A program made the translations under genes and the position numbers. From Patiria miniata (taxonomy: Eukaryota; Echinodermata; Asteroidea; Valvatida; Asterinidae): a stretch of 64,000 nt of DNA. The stretch covers positions 12,855,547 through 12,919,546 of the forward strand of contig NW_024037058.1 in NCBI RefSeq assembly GCF_015706575.1. The letters are read 5' to 3'. The number at the start of each line of letters is the position of its first letter. The first letter of the stretch is position 1. A model generated the notes under the pieces. That model saw only the letters and a program-made list of their open reading frames with translations. It was not told the origin of the DNA and did no database searches. This document shows, piece after piece, positions 22,951 to 35,331 of the stretch.

Positions 22951-24560
22951 GTGTCCCTACACAGTGTGTTGATAAGTGTTGCAGGTGGACTTGATGCTTT
23001 GGCAGATGGGGACACACGGACACGGGAGCTTCAAATGTGTCCCTGTAATTTAGAAGAAGCACTAACAACTGCGATCGAACTTGAAGCGATAAAAGGTGCT
23101 GAGCAGGAGAACAACACCAAGAGACTACGCTCCATCGGGGGAGGGAAGGAAGAGGTGTTTGTGAATGAGGTCAGCAAGTGTGAACCCCGCGACAGTACCG
23201 TATCTAAGCTTGAGCAGCGTATGGAAGAGATAGGCAAACAGCTAAAGTCTTTGATCCGTCGAGAAAATGACTCCCGAAAGAACCAGAAAGGATGTTTCAA
23301 GTGTGGAGAACAGGGCCACTTCAAGCGGGACTGCCCCAAATGGCGCAACCCAAAGACAGAAACAGAACAGCGGGGAAACGAATAAAGGCTGACTCTGATG
23401 GCTGACGGTCAGCCATGCACGAAATGCCACCACAGAGAGCGTTTTATAGTGGAACCATAGCGCCGGTTGGGGGGGGGGGCTCCATGTAGCTGGGCACATC
23501 AACGGAACTCCAGTAGAAATGCTTCTCAATACGGGTGCGAATATCTCCATCGTTTCCAAAAGAGTGGTAGATCAGTTGGATAACAGCCAATAATCAAGAG
23601 TTCTAGTGTGCAAGTTTTCCAAGCAAACGAGACATTGCTAAGTGTTTATAAGGGGAGGCAACAGTCGAGCTTCAGCTAGGTGGTAGAAAGATGCACCACG
23701 AAATGGTGATAGCTAATATTCATAATGACATTCTACTTGGATTGGACTTCCTGGACAAGCACAAGTGCGTCATCGACGTTGGAAGAAGACACCTGGTGTA
23801 TGGAAATTTGGAAGTTCCTCTGAGAAACATCAACGCACAACAGAGCTGCCGAGTGACGGTGAAAGATACAGTACCCATTCCACCATTTTCTGAGATTGTT
23901 GTCGGAGGTGATATAGAGCGACAGAACCGTTCAGTTGGCCTTGGGATTGTTGAACCTATCTAGAGCTTACTGAAGAACAACAGCATAGAGCTCGCCCCAG
24001 CAGTCACTCGGTCTGATACGTCTTCGGTTCCTTTCGCATCCAAAACCTCAGTGAGGACACAGTTATCTTGCGAAAGGGAACAGCAGCGGGCTTGTTCCAG
24101 ACCGTATGTCATTGCCCGCCCCTCCTCCCTATTTCAAGCACAGAATTGAGAACTGGTGAAACTGTCGGAGAAAGGGTTGAACAACTTACGGCGGAGCGGA
24201 GGACAGATAAACAGAATGGCCAACTCCCAGAAACAATGCAGGAAATGTTGCATCGTGCCTTGTCCCAATTAACAGAGGGGCCGCATACACAGGCTTATTT
24301 GCGAACACCGAGATTTGTTTTCTCAACATTGGCCTTGCTTCATTAACTGAACACTCCATAGACACCAGAAGTGCGAATCCCATAATACAAGGGGCTTGTT
24401 GCATACCCCTTTTTCAGAAGGAGACGGAAGAGAAAGAAATCAAGAAGATGATGGACGGCAGCATCATAGAACCGGCATCCGGACCTTGGGCAGCGCCTAT
24501 TATGCTCGTGGAAAAAAAAAATGGTTCAGTTCGATTCTTCGTTGATTATCGTAGGCACGG
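22951..24560 (+). pseudogene. Decayed LTR retroelement fragment (gag, protease, start of RT; Ty3/gypsy type)
   Basis: The first frame (22951-23385, 144 codons) is the end of a Gag: a charged helical stretch, then a CCHC zinc knuckle (C115-x2-C118-x4-H123-x4-C128). About 100 bp later a retropepsin-like stretch begins (GHINGTP, then LLNTGAN at about 23522-23540). The flap/C-terminal part, with ILLGLDFL, follows in another frame at 23691-23963. The start of a reverse transcriptase (GSIIEPASGPWAAPIMLVEKKNG, then VDYR) lies at about 24427-24556 before the sequence stops matching. Stops and frame changes separate the parts, the protease catalytic Asp is Asn (codon 23528-23530), and no LTRs were found. 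It is a dead remnant. Confidence 0.8.
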
Positions 24561-24680
24561 CATCCCAGCATTAAATGCTTTCAAAATTTACAAATATTTC
24601 ACCTGTATTTGGCTAAACACTGTATTGAGGCCACCTGGGTAAATGTGACCAACATGTCATTGCATGGCATAAGCTCATAA

Positions 24681-25182
24681 AGGGAATGTATAACATAACT
24701 TTTCCTGTAATTTTCAGAAAAGGCTGTATTTGGGGGGTAAGCATTTTATAGCAAACTTACACGGACTTGCATGACGTTATAGATGCTGGAAATCCCCAGA
24801 AACAATCATTTTCTTGTAGTCTGGTTCCCTGACCCCTCTTTAAATGAAACACAGCAATTTATAGACGTCAGAGAATTGTATGGTCAGGGAAACAGTCTAG
24901 CTGGCTTGTACCCGTTCAAAGGTGTGCAATCGATTGCAAACAAAATGTCGACTAAATAAATATGGTAAATTGGGGGCAGTATTTGGGGGAAAACAGTTTT
25001 TTCCTGACCAGCGTTGGAAATTGATACAAAAATACCACTTTTCTTGAAAATGACAGCAAATCAGGCGCCATGAGTTTTACAGGGTATGCTTTGGACCGTG
25101 CTTCACTAACAGTCAAGTACAGTATTTCATAGAAATTTGGAAGTTTTATTTCTGGATGTTTGCAAATCTATATATATTCCCT
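24681..25182. mobile_element. TIR element of the AGGGAATGTA family, copy 1
   Basis: It begins AGGGAATGTATAAC and ends TATATATTCCCT, followed by TTAA (25183-25186). It is homologous throughout to copy 2 at 25417-25941: TAGTCTGGTTCCCTGAC, GTCTAGCTGGC, CAAAAATACCA, GGAAGTTTTATTT. The left TTAA is degenerate (ATAA). No coding frame. Confidence 0.65.
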
Positions 25183-25188
25183 TTAAAC

Positions 25189-25412
25189 TGCTCACTTTGC
25201 TTTTGAAACTATACTCGAAGACCATGAAGACTACTGACCCATGCGTGTTATTTTAATGAAGCGCCGGGGCAGATATAAGCGGAGGCAGTTGTTTTTCTTT
25301 TTTTGGGGGGGGGGGGGGGCTGGTGTAGAAGGTTCATTTCAAATTAGCTTTAGAGTTGTCAACGGCTACATTCTACAGGTGGATGGTTTAGGTGAAAATG
25401 TATTAAAATTGG
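25189..25412. other. Spacer between the two elements, with a G14 run
   Basis: It contains a run of about 14 G residues at 25306-25319 and a short chance frame. Nothing else was seen. Confidence 0.5.
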
Positions 25413-25945
25413 TTAAAGGGAATGTACATCATTGGTTTTTGATGTAATTTTCAGAAATGAACTATTTGAGGGGTTAGTATACATAGATCAAATATTGTTA
25501 CACTGACATTTTTGAAGTTTTGTGTTCGAAAAGGTTGGAAAAACCAAGAAAAACAAAAATGTTTAAGTAGTCTGGTTCCCTGACTCCACAAAAGATAAAA
25601 TGGATCAATTTATAGATTATGGAAAATTGTAAGGCACGGGAACCAGTCTAGCTGGCCTGCACCCGTTCATGAAACATGTAACCAATAGCAAACAAAATTT
25701 GGACCGAAAAAATGGTTAATTTGGAGCAGTAGTTGAAAAATAGTTAGGTTTTTCCAACGCTGGTCGGCCGACCACCGTTGGAAATGTATACAAAAATACC
25801 ATTTTCTTGAAAATGACTTCACACCAGGTGCCATAATTTTACAAGATGCTTGAGACTGTCATTTACCAACATCCTAGTAAGGTATTTCGTAAAAACTTGG
25901 TAGTTTTATTTTTCGATGTTTGCAAATGTTGTATATTCCCTTTAA
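25413..25945. mobile_element. TIR element of the AGGGAATGTA family, copy 2, TTAA-flanked
   Basis: TTAA at 25413-25416 and 25942-25945 flank a 525-bp body that starts AGGGAATGTAC and ends GTATATTCCCT. This suggests a TTAA target duplication. It has an internal inverted pair around CTGGTTCCCTGAC / GGGAACCAGTCTAGC. It has about the same length and internal order as copy 1, with moderate divergence. No transposase frame. Confidence 0.7.
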
Positions 25946-26579
25946 AGGAGTCGAATGTGTAATCTTAAAAGAACATGTCCATTTTGGAGGGCTGCATTTT
26001 CTGAAGGCCATGGTTGTTTCCTTGTACTATAATTAGCAGGTTTTATTTTCATGAAACTGTAGCTATTTAGATCATATGACAGAGATACCTACAAATGGCT
26101 TACATATCTGATATAAATATAAGTGCACATGTATTTCCACAAAATTGCTGCACATAAAATGTGAGTTTTCATGGGAAAAATTCAGTAATTTTTGGTCTTC
26201 TTGACAATTAAACATGATTTTGTTGCGACTGCTGGTGTTTTCATACATTCATAAATGTAATAAATATAGTTGAGCTATCAGTGGGCTATAAGGGGTATGT
26301 CAGACCCTTGTTAAAGCTCATTTGAGAGGGTATGGTGGTTCATTAAATCAGATAAGCCCTATTGCAGTATGTAGAGAGAACTAAAGTTCCATCTGGTTGC
26401 AAAATATACTATTGCAGCATATGTAAATGACAATTTTTCTTTTATGCATATCATTAACTTGCTCTTCCCATTTCAAGTTATTCTAAATCTTGATGCCTAC
26501 AATTTTCGCGGAGGTCACAAATGTGAGTGGATTATTGCCAATAGTTAAAGCTGGTTGAAGGGGGTCTCTCCCCCAAATA

Positions 26580-26995
26580 TTATTCCAAAGAACAGCCACT
26601 ATTGTTCACCCATAATGTGTTTCGGGAGAGTCTTTGTCGTGAACAGGTCATTTGGTTTTGCCCCTTGGGACATTTAGGTTTATTTGTATTCGATTCTAAG
26701 AGTGGTGAAGTCTGTCGAGACAACCACCCCCAAATATGTAGTGGGTTATCCCAAAGAACAGCTACTATTGTTCACCATAACGTGTTTCGGGAGAGTCTTT
26801 GTCATGAACAGGTCTTTTGGTTTTGCCCTTGGGACATTAAGGTTTATTTTTGATCGATTCTAATGGTGAAGTCTACCAAGACAACCTCCCCCAAATATGC
26901 AATGGATTATCCCAAAGTAGTGTCACTATTGTCACTATTGAGTCTTTGTCGCGAACACACCTTTTGATAGTGCAGTTGGGACATTTAGATTTATT
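26580..26995 (+). repeat. Tandem repeat, period about 165 bp, nearly three units
   Basis: Landmarks recur at about 165-bp spacing: CACTATTGTTCACC, GTGTTTCGGGAGAGTCTTTGTC, GAACAGGTC, TGGTTTTGCCC, GGGACATT, GGTTTATTT and the CCCCCAAATATG boundary. The third unit is shortened. The 83- and 100-codon open frames across it follow the repeat and are unlike any protein I know, so they are not called as genes. Confidence 0.75.
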
Positions 26996-27015
26996 TTTCA
27001 TAAAGGTGCGGTCCG

Positions 27016-27023
27016 TATATATT
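27016..27023 (+). promoter_or_regulatory. TATA box of a candidate plus-strand gene
   Basis: TATATATT lies about 30 bp upstream of a plausible start at about 27046. The following stretch ends in a strong donor, GAG|GTAAGT, at 27116/27117. This suggests a promoter and a non-coding first exon (about 27046-27116). Inference from spacing only. Confidence 0.4.
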
Positions 27024-27647
27024 CACTTACTCGGCAGTCGACACTCGAAGTGCCTGGATTACACCTGCAGAACAGAACTTTTACTTCACTCTGCAAACTT
27101 TTGGATCCGAACTGAGGTAAGTCTGCCAATACACTCTTTTCGAAAGAATTAATTATTACTTAATCAACAGTCTCCGCTTTCCGCGATGATAACATACCAT
27201 GGACTTCGACAGATCAATCTTGTACCTCAATGGGGTATTACACACGATTTGCCTCTGAAAAAAATACCTTTTTTATTTTGTGTGTGTTGTATTTTGAAGT
27301 GACTGCCATGAATGAGCTCAAATGGTACTTGGTCGACGCTTCAATAACACTGTTCTTGCGTTTAGAGGACCGTCCTATTAATTTTCTTTAATACAATTAT
27401 GTAACATAAGCTTAATATCACAAGAAAAAACATCACATTTTGAGCCAGAGGGGGAAAAAGTTGTCGATTGCTACTGAAGTGAAATTCTTGTCTTTACATT
27501 AAACTTTTTCACTTGGTGAAGACGATTGGCAGGTGGGATTCAAGGTTTGGTTAAGATATACTGTCCATGTTCTTCACTAAAATTGACTTTTTTCGTCACG
27601 AATTTTAAACTTGCATTTTTGATTTAACCCCCTTCTCCCCTTCTTAG

Positions 27648-27712
27648 ACATCTGAACCCCCTGCAAAATGGCTTTATCTGGGGTTGCTTTTACGCACGAA
27701 CAGATCCGCCCT
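27648..27712 (+). CDS. Start-codon exon of an unidentified gene
   Basis: A strong acceptor (polypyrimidine tract CCCCTTCTCCCCTTCTTAG) ends at 27647. The exon has a 20-bp leader, an ATG at 27668 and 15 codons reading MALSGVAFTHEQIRP, then the donor CCT|GTGAGT at 27713 in phase 0. With the TATA box and donor at 27.0-27.1 kb it makes a consistent 5' gene end. Without splicing the frame stays open to 27889. A possible continuation is at about 27977 after TTGTTGTAG, with a stop after eleven codons and an AATAAA just beyond; that would give a very short product and is uncertain. I do not recognise the protein. Confidence 0.4.
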
Positions 27713-28545
27713 GTGAGTATGGACTGGTTCAAAGGCCCTATACTATCAATTCTGACGGGAAACCAGTCTACTCTACGAGAACTATATTGTTGTGGGCGCG
27801 CAAATTATGGTGAAGTAATAATTATTCCAGAACTAAACGTGTTTTTTTCCTTCGATATCTCAATTTGTGGAGTAACTTTGAGTTTCTAAAAAGGCAGCCA
27901 AAATATTTCAAGTTTACGGCTTGAAAAATCACGGACAGTACATCTTTAAACTTTCTCCCGGTTTTGTTGTAGTTTCAAACTGTCGGCCTACTTGCATTCC
28001 ACCTATAATAAAAGCGTTTTTACGAAGGTCGTCTTCTAGCCTATCTCCATTGTAGTGAGACAACTTTGCAGCCATATTAGTCCAATGAACATTCTCGTTA
28101 GTCCGAGCACTCAGTAACTCACTACGGCTAACGCGCCCTGGTCCAACTGACCTACAGCGCGAGCTTAATTTATTTTAAATGTTTTAGCCACACATACAAC
28201 TTGAAAGCTAGGGCTGTGATACTGATACAAAGCAGAATTAGAGCAAAACATATTGGAATACATTATTTTGAACAACGGAAAGTATTTTTGAAAATCAAAG
28301 GCGTATTATATCAAATGCTTAAAACAGAATGTATTTCGAATCATAAACGTGCACTTTTACCACCCGAATGCCTTTTCCTTTTGGTTTTGGGAAATGCATT
28401 CGAATGGTAAAGACAACTGGGAGAGCAATGATTATTAAAGAGAAGGATCTATAATAAAAATGATGAAAATGCATGGAAATCAGGTTGGGAAGCTATGCTA
28501 CATACGAGGACAGGAGGAATTTCTTGTACCGTGATTTAAATCGCC

Positions 28546-29325
28546 TTACGGAAGACAGTGTTCTAATGCTGGGATTAATAGTATTCCATAATCGGGGACC
28601 ATGGTACCGAAGAGTGTTAAGGCAATAAAGAGTGCGAGTGAATGGAATGTACAGGCTACTGCTTGAACTAGTAAAGTGAGTATGGGTGTTTTGTACTCAA
28701 GAAAAGAAATACGAACATGTGCGTGGGAGAAGATCATGTTGGTGAATTTGTATACATGAATATGGCTGTGTGGAAATTATTAATATCAGCAAGAGTAAGG
28801 GCGCTTAAGTGTGCAAATATGTGTGAACAGTGTTCTCTTGGCGATGAAGAAGTGCAGCCTTTTTTTGTGCAATATGTAAAAGGATGTAACTTGGTTTTAC
28901 TGGTACGAGCCCCGACAATATTGCAATAATTCAAATAGGGTAAGATGAGAGTGTCATAGAGGAGGGGCAAAGAGGATGTTGGGAGAAAATGACGAATCCT
29001 AGAGCTAATAATAATAATAATAATAATAAATATTATAATACAGATTTTATATAGTGCTCTTACTGTCAAAGAAAGTACCACAGCGCTTTACACAAAATGG
29101 ACGAAAAATGGACGAGATGACGCCAAAGTTGCGAGAAATGGTTTTAGTGATAAAAGAGATGTGGTTGGACCAGGAGAGTTTGTGATCGATGAGAAAGCCC
29201 AATAGTTGGTAGAGAGAACCCTGGTAATGGGCTTGCCATCTATCACTCGAGCTGTGACAACCACACATCACACAATAATATTTGCAACGTTCATGCCTAG
29301 CCGCACAACAATCATTGAATTCCAA
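28546..29325 (-). pseudogene. Degenerate LINE reverse-transcriptase C-terminus (CR1/L2-like)
   Basis: On the minus strand, frame-shifted pieces carry the usual end of such polymerases in order: LLGFLIDHKLSWSNHISFI (about 29230), LYDTLILPYLNYCNI (about 28940), KLHPFTYCTKK, then in other frames the region just before the element's end. A TAA/TAT microsatellite and a separate repeat with ATTTTATATAGTGCTCT (about 29008-29100) interrupt it. No upstream RT or endonuclease is present. Old, dead fragment. Confidence 0.65.
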
Positions 29326-29930
29326 AAGCTTTGAAGGTGTTGACTATTTATCCATACATGTATCTAGGTCACGTCTCTTACATATGCAGTCAGCACTCAA
29401 TTACACCTCCACATAACTAACAAGACACCCACGCACTTTAATCCCCTGTAGCTATTTGTTCGTGCCCAAAGTACTTTTGAGGGTGCTGCTGATCTCTAAT
29501 TTCTTTGAGCTCTCATTGGCTGGATTTTAATTAGGCCTACCTAGAAAACCAGGTTCAACCTTATTCCTTGTGCGCATGACACATTGGCACGCAATTTACA
29601 CGTGTAATGTGTATAGCTTCCCACAATTCGTAGCGAAGACTGAGTCATTGAATTATTCGTACCAACGCACGGCGCGCGCGTGGCGCGCAGCGCACAGTGC
29701 AATGGAAGTTCTATTGCACTGTGAATAGAACTTCCATTGCACGGTGTCACTGCTGCTGGTGGTTGCGCTGTTTTAAATCGAGATAAATTGAATATGATTG
29801 TTCTTACCCTGTCGAACAGTTTGCATTGATATAAATATGATGAACTTGTCGAACCTTTAAACAGTTTTTAACCTGATAAAATTGGCTATTACAAGTCAAC
29901 CAATCAGATGACAAGGATTTATTCAGGTGT

Positions 29931-29938
29931 TATATAAA
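29931..29938 (+). promoter_or_regulatory. Possible TATA box of the secreted-peptide gene
   Basis: TATATAAA lies about 265 bp upstream of the start codon at 30201. A polypyrimidine tract ending in TTCCTTAG at 30193 could be an acceptor of a 5' UTR intron, so the true first exon may be here or further upstream. Confidence 0.35.
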
Positions 29939-29970
29939 ACAAATAATGAATGTTTCACGTTCGTGCATGG

Positions 29971-30070
29971 AAGAATAATTTCATTCGGTGACAGATGAAA
30001 TGTTCCATTCTACTCGGCTTCGCCTCGTGGAGTGGATCATTTCATCTGTCACCTCATGAAATTATTCTTA
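29971..30070. repeat. Near-perfect hairpin, arms about 47 bp
   Basis: AAGAATAATTTCAT...GGTGACAGATGAAATG runs to a GGC-TTC-GCC turn at about 30016-30024 and is mirrored on the other side with a few mismatches. It lies between the TATA-like box and the start codon of the secreted-peptide gene and would fold strongly if transcribed. It is probably a small palindromic repeat. Confidence 0.85.
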
Positions 30071-30200
30071 CCATTGCACTCACAAACATTCTTTATTTGT
30101 ATGATGAAGAAGTGGTTGCAGTTCAACAGACCAATGTGATCCTGAGGCGAGGGTCAACTGTAATTAACAAGTTGAGTCTTTCTTCTTCCTTAGAGACAAC

Positions 30201-33200
30201 ATGAGTAACCTTACCCTGATTGCTTTGCTGGTGATGGTCGGCTATGCCGCTGCTACAGGATTCCGCGAACGTGAGTCAAGTTTCCTTGAAAGCGAGTCTT
30301 TTGTTAACTGTGTACCTGCCGTCTTCTGTGAATGGCTTCAAATGTTTAGTTTCAAATGTTTTAACATTAAGTTGAAGATGAATTTTCAGGTTTTATTTTT
30401 ATTATAATGATGTACATGCATTGCACGTGAACGTTTTTAAGGCCGCTTTCACTGAAAAAAACATCCCATTTTGTTCAAAATTTGTGTCGCATACACAAAA
30501 CTTCATTCAGCAGGGAGTTATTAATGCATCAATCGACTGTATAAACAAGCATTTAAATTGACCCATTTTAATCTATAATAATTATAGCTTAGCAAAAATT
30601 TTCGGCCGGTCCAAGAAAATTATACAGGGTGACCTTGCGTGTACCTACACCATCGAACTTCAATGACATCCGAAGTCAAAGACATCTTACGCAGAATGAT
30701 CGTCATTAGAATAGAGAATAATTCTGCTCCCCCATAAAAATCTTAAAGTCATCCGTCCACATTGAACAGTAAATAAAAGTACACGTTTTTGAATATTCCG
30801 TTTTTGATTCGGAAAAAAAAACAATTTTCGGAACGTAACATTTTAAAAGTATATATATTTGTTTTGTTTTGTTTTGTTTCGTTTTTGCTTCGGGGTCCAA
30901 AGGATAAGCCCGAATGCAATATTTTACAGTTGTGATCTGTTGCAGGGGGAGAACGTCTGAGCAAGCGCATCTCGGTCGTGATTTGATCTTAAGCGCTATT
31001 CCAGAGCCTCGAAATTTGGTCCCGCGCCAACTTGATGCAAATGACCACTGATGCATGCATACAGTGAACAGATACAGATACAAGCTAGTAACTGTTATAC
31101 TTGCATTTTTTTTGGTTAACCCGCGTCAGCAAGCAGCGTGGCTTAATCAATACATGAAAAGTACATAGCGGTGTACGGGTAAATGTAACTAAGAGGCATT
31201 TTGTGCATTTTGTTCGTTTGAAGCAACAAAAGTGTTCAAAATCTAATGAAGGATACTAAACAACTAACCTGATGAAGTTTCAGCTCAGCTTCAGCTGTAT
31301 ATTCCGAGAAAAACAGCATTCAAGGATCTCAATTTCAAATCAAAAGTTGCTAAATCATGTTTTGAATTGTTTTGAATTGAAGCTTTACGCGATGTCGCGC
31401 ACTGATCCGACGAATTATGAGCTCCGTGCGCTACCAAAAGAGGGCGCCCTTTTACCTAGCAACGACGTCCCATGGGCGGTACATTTCGCTTGTTGACGCG
31501 CACCGTTCCTTGTGTGTGACGCGCGTACACCAGGGGATTTGTTCTATGTACACGCGCGCAGTGGCCGCGCACCCCCAACTGTACTTCCTTTGCCGGTGAG
31601 GGGGTACTTGTGAACGGAGCGGATAGCAACCGCGCGCGCCTGCAGTATGTGCGTCGTGCCAATGCTTGCGCGCGCTGCGCCGAATAACAAAACGAACTAC
31701 TAATTTAAATTTTCCTACGGTGCTTCTTAAGACGCACCATGAGAAATGCCTTCTTTCGTTGATTTTTTTTCAAAATGAGAAGTTGCCAGAAAGAATAATT
31801 TCACAGGGAGTTTAGTCCCCTTACTATCTTACAACCAGTATGTTTTTCAACGATAATTACGCCAGTTACTTTTTTGGATAGCTGCAAATGATGGACTCCG
31901 GCTTTAAGAATACCAGAGGAAATAATTGGTAACTTGAATTGTTGTTTTTAAATTAAATTGGCAGGTGAATTACATGATGCCTTCAACGGGCGCGACCCTG
32001 TGGATAAAAAAGGTAAGGAAAACAATTACACTACAATGAATTGCACATGTGGGAAAAAGAAATCAAGGAGTGAGATGAGAGGATTTTTGACAGAAGTCGC
32101 CCAAAAATCATCAAGCTAAATACAATTCCGTTCCCAGCATACTTTCAGGAACACCGATGGATATGAAAACGATTTTCTTAATTTCATTGATAGGCCTATC
32201 CCGAAAGTACTAGCTTTTAAGCAAACATCAGTTTTGCAGAATTGGGTTTCGTAGAAAATCGGGTTTTTTTTTCAAACCGTTTCATGATGATCAAATAAGA
32301 TCCGTTTCTGTCTGAGAAGGCATGTGCCCACACTTACCAGAAACGCAATGAGAAATTAGTTTAGTTTCTTTTTAAATAGGATAAGTAAACAATTTCAAAC
32401 GTAAAATCTTGAAATTTTAGGAAGATGTGCTCCAATAATTTAGTACCTGATAACGTCATGAGGACATCACAAAACTTTCACATCTTTGGATCGTAGTTCA
32501 AGTTCATATCAGGTTTCATTATCATCCCTTGACCCATGGAAAATAATTAAGTATGTTTTTATTTGGAGGCTTCGTTTGGTATTTTACTTTCATCTCAATT
32601 TTACCATCCGGTATAGCACCGGAAGTGACTGTCAAGCGACTTTACATTCACAACAAAAATGTTTATCAATTAATGATCAATCGGATTACAAAGTATGAAC
32701 ATATTTGTCTTTTTGTTCAGGAGTTATAAGTGAACGAAGTTGGTCACTTTTGGAACCATAATCTCTCGTAAATTACAATATACCTGATTACGTCAGCATG
32801 ACGTCAGAGTAATATAAACACCTCGGAATCAGGGTTGATATTTGTTCAAAGCTCAATTTTATACGTTCTACCGTTTACGAGAAAGGTCGCAGAGAATTAT
32901 TGTCCGAAAAAACGAAACGAAGAAAGATTAATCCGAACGATTTTGAAACGGTGACAGGGTTGACCATTTTTTTAAAAAGTTGATCGGGGTGGACAATTTT
33001 AAAAGAGTGATCGACCTCCCCTCCCCCCCCCCCAAAAAAAAAAGAACAAAAGCGGAGGCTTTTACCCACATTGCGGAAATGCCAAATAGCAACCTATCGT
33101 CAAGTAAAACAAAACAGGGCGGGGTTTACAATTAGGTATAGAAACTCAATATGATATGAGTATAGCTGCACTTGATCATTGCTGAATAACAAAAGACATT

Positions 33201-35300
33201 TTGTTCCATTCGTTGTTAAAATACAATGATAGCATTTTTCATGAATACTCGACTAAATGACAGCTGAATGATTTCAGGAACCGTACCATTTTCTTTACAA
33301 ATATTTGCTAAACTAGATCAACATCTGCTAGGTCAGGCTCGTCCGAAATATTGCTTCTAATTTCATCTAAACACTTATCCAGGGAGATAGGCTGTAATGG
33401 ATTGTTTCCTTCAGTAAAATGGTGTTTCTATTTCACCAAAGTAAATGGGCCAACAGCGCTACTACTAGCCTAACGGTTTCTTTCTAGTATATAGTAAAAA
33501 AAAAAGTTCTGCTTTTCATTGATTGTTGTTTTCCACCTCTCGGACATAAGCATTGTTTTTAGAAACTCAATGCCCTAAGTGACCTCCTTACTTGTATTTC
33601 ATGAACTTAGGTGAAGTTACGAATTACATTCAAGATTGGACGAAGAACAAACTGTATCAAGAATTACAACAAAAATATAAATTCGTGTTTTTAAAACATT
33701 CCATAATGATCGTGCAGTGAAGGAAGTCTAAATATAAAACGGGGACTAAATCGTCAAATTTACAAATAAAATGTGGCCACTATATTAGTTTAATAATTCA
33801 ACAATTTAAGCACTTGATGTTGTAATAATGCCACAAAATAAAGCGAACTTATGAAAATATAAAAAAAAATGAATGTATTAGCATATGCATTGTTTATACC
33901 TAACTTCCGGTTTGATGACGCCACAGGTTCCTTCATGGGTTCCCACTTATTAAGGATGCGCCCTCATTGCCCAATGATGAGTCTAAATGTCAATTTCCCA
34001 CATGACATGATCGCGATAATCGCCATTGGTATATACTCGAATGGGGCTTGACATATTTTTGCCGCCATCTAGCTTGATAACCCTGCCTTACTACAATCCG
34101 CAGTCCAAAGATGATCACTTCTTAAGTAGTCATGTAGCCCATCGCCATTTTGAATCAATAATGTTTGCACTCCATTGCAAAATAGGGCAAGTTTAGGGCC
34201 TAATTTAACCCGAATTTCACAGAAATACGAGCTCGCAGCCCTGTTCATGGCTTCCACTCTTCTTATTCACAAACCCTGAAGTTCATGTTGTTCCAGATAA
34301 TGCTCTAACAGTAAAACATTTGTTAATTTGTTAAGTCATATTTTACTCGTCTCATGTTCTCATTTCAATGAACAAAATCAAGAGACAATACGCACTGGGT
34401 ATCCTTTAATTTAATTTATCTATACAGGTGCAACTGCACTGTCTTTTTCTTCATATTTTTTTTTTCTTCAAGAACTGTAGAAATATAAAGGGATGCCCTG
34501 AGGTCCAGACTAGAAGCTTTGACTCTTCTAAAGCGGAACCCATTATCAATACTAGAATATAGTTATCGGCTTTATAAACCCGTCTGTCGAGTATTTGGGT
34601 TAATTTGAAATCTGTGAAAATCCAATATCGAAACTGGCCTCTGCTACTGATGGAAACATGCGGAAACTCTTGTCATTTTTTTTATATACCGTCACGGTCT
34701 TGCTGACTTGATGTTTATTCCAATCAAAACCAAAAAAAAAAAAAAGATAAAGAGACACCAACAACTCATTTGATGTTGACCAAGCATTTAGGGGTCGGAC
34801 ATAATGGTTCAACTTTAAGGAACCCATAACTGATTCGCAATTTAGGACTCTATTTGGGCTCTAGGGATCCCCAGCCCACCACACCTCCCGGTTCCTCTTC
34901 ATGCTTTTGTTTATATGATTTTAAAATTACGCCCTTTATTAATGTAGTCACAATCAGTGGCGTAATTCAGGGGAGGGATAATGGGGCACGTACCCCCCAC
35001 CCCCCCCCCCCGCGGATCTCCGTGCACCCCCAACCCCACCCCCATTTGAAATCTTGAATTGAACAAAATATCACTTTCCTTCAGGTGCGCCTCCCCCCCC
35101 CCCCTTAGAAAATGTGTGCACCCCAGGTCCCCCTTTCAGAATTTTCACACGAGTTACGGCACTGATCAGCACACAACCTTTTAGTGCTGTTAGCGTTTTC
35201 TTTTTTAATATGGCGGACACTCCAGGAGGAAGCTATTCTGAGTGGCAGATTAGGGTAGGAAACAAAAGAGCTTACCCACTCCGAATAACGCCGTACCTTC

Positions 35301-35331
<31 letters not shown>

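Noticed and set aside
26602..27152. 83- and 100-codon plus frames
   Set aside because: They follow a 165-bp tandem repeat and show no conservation of frame between units.
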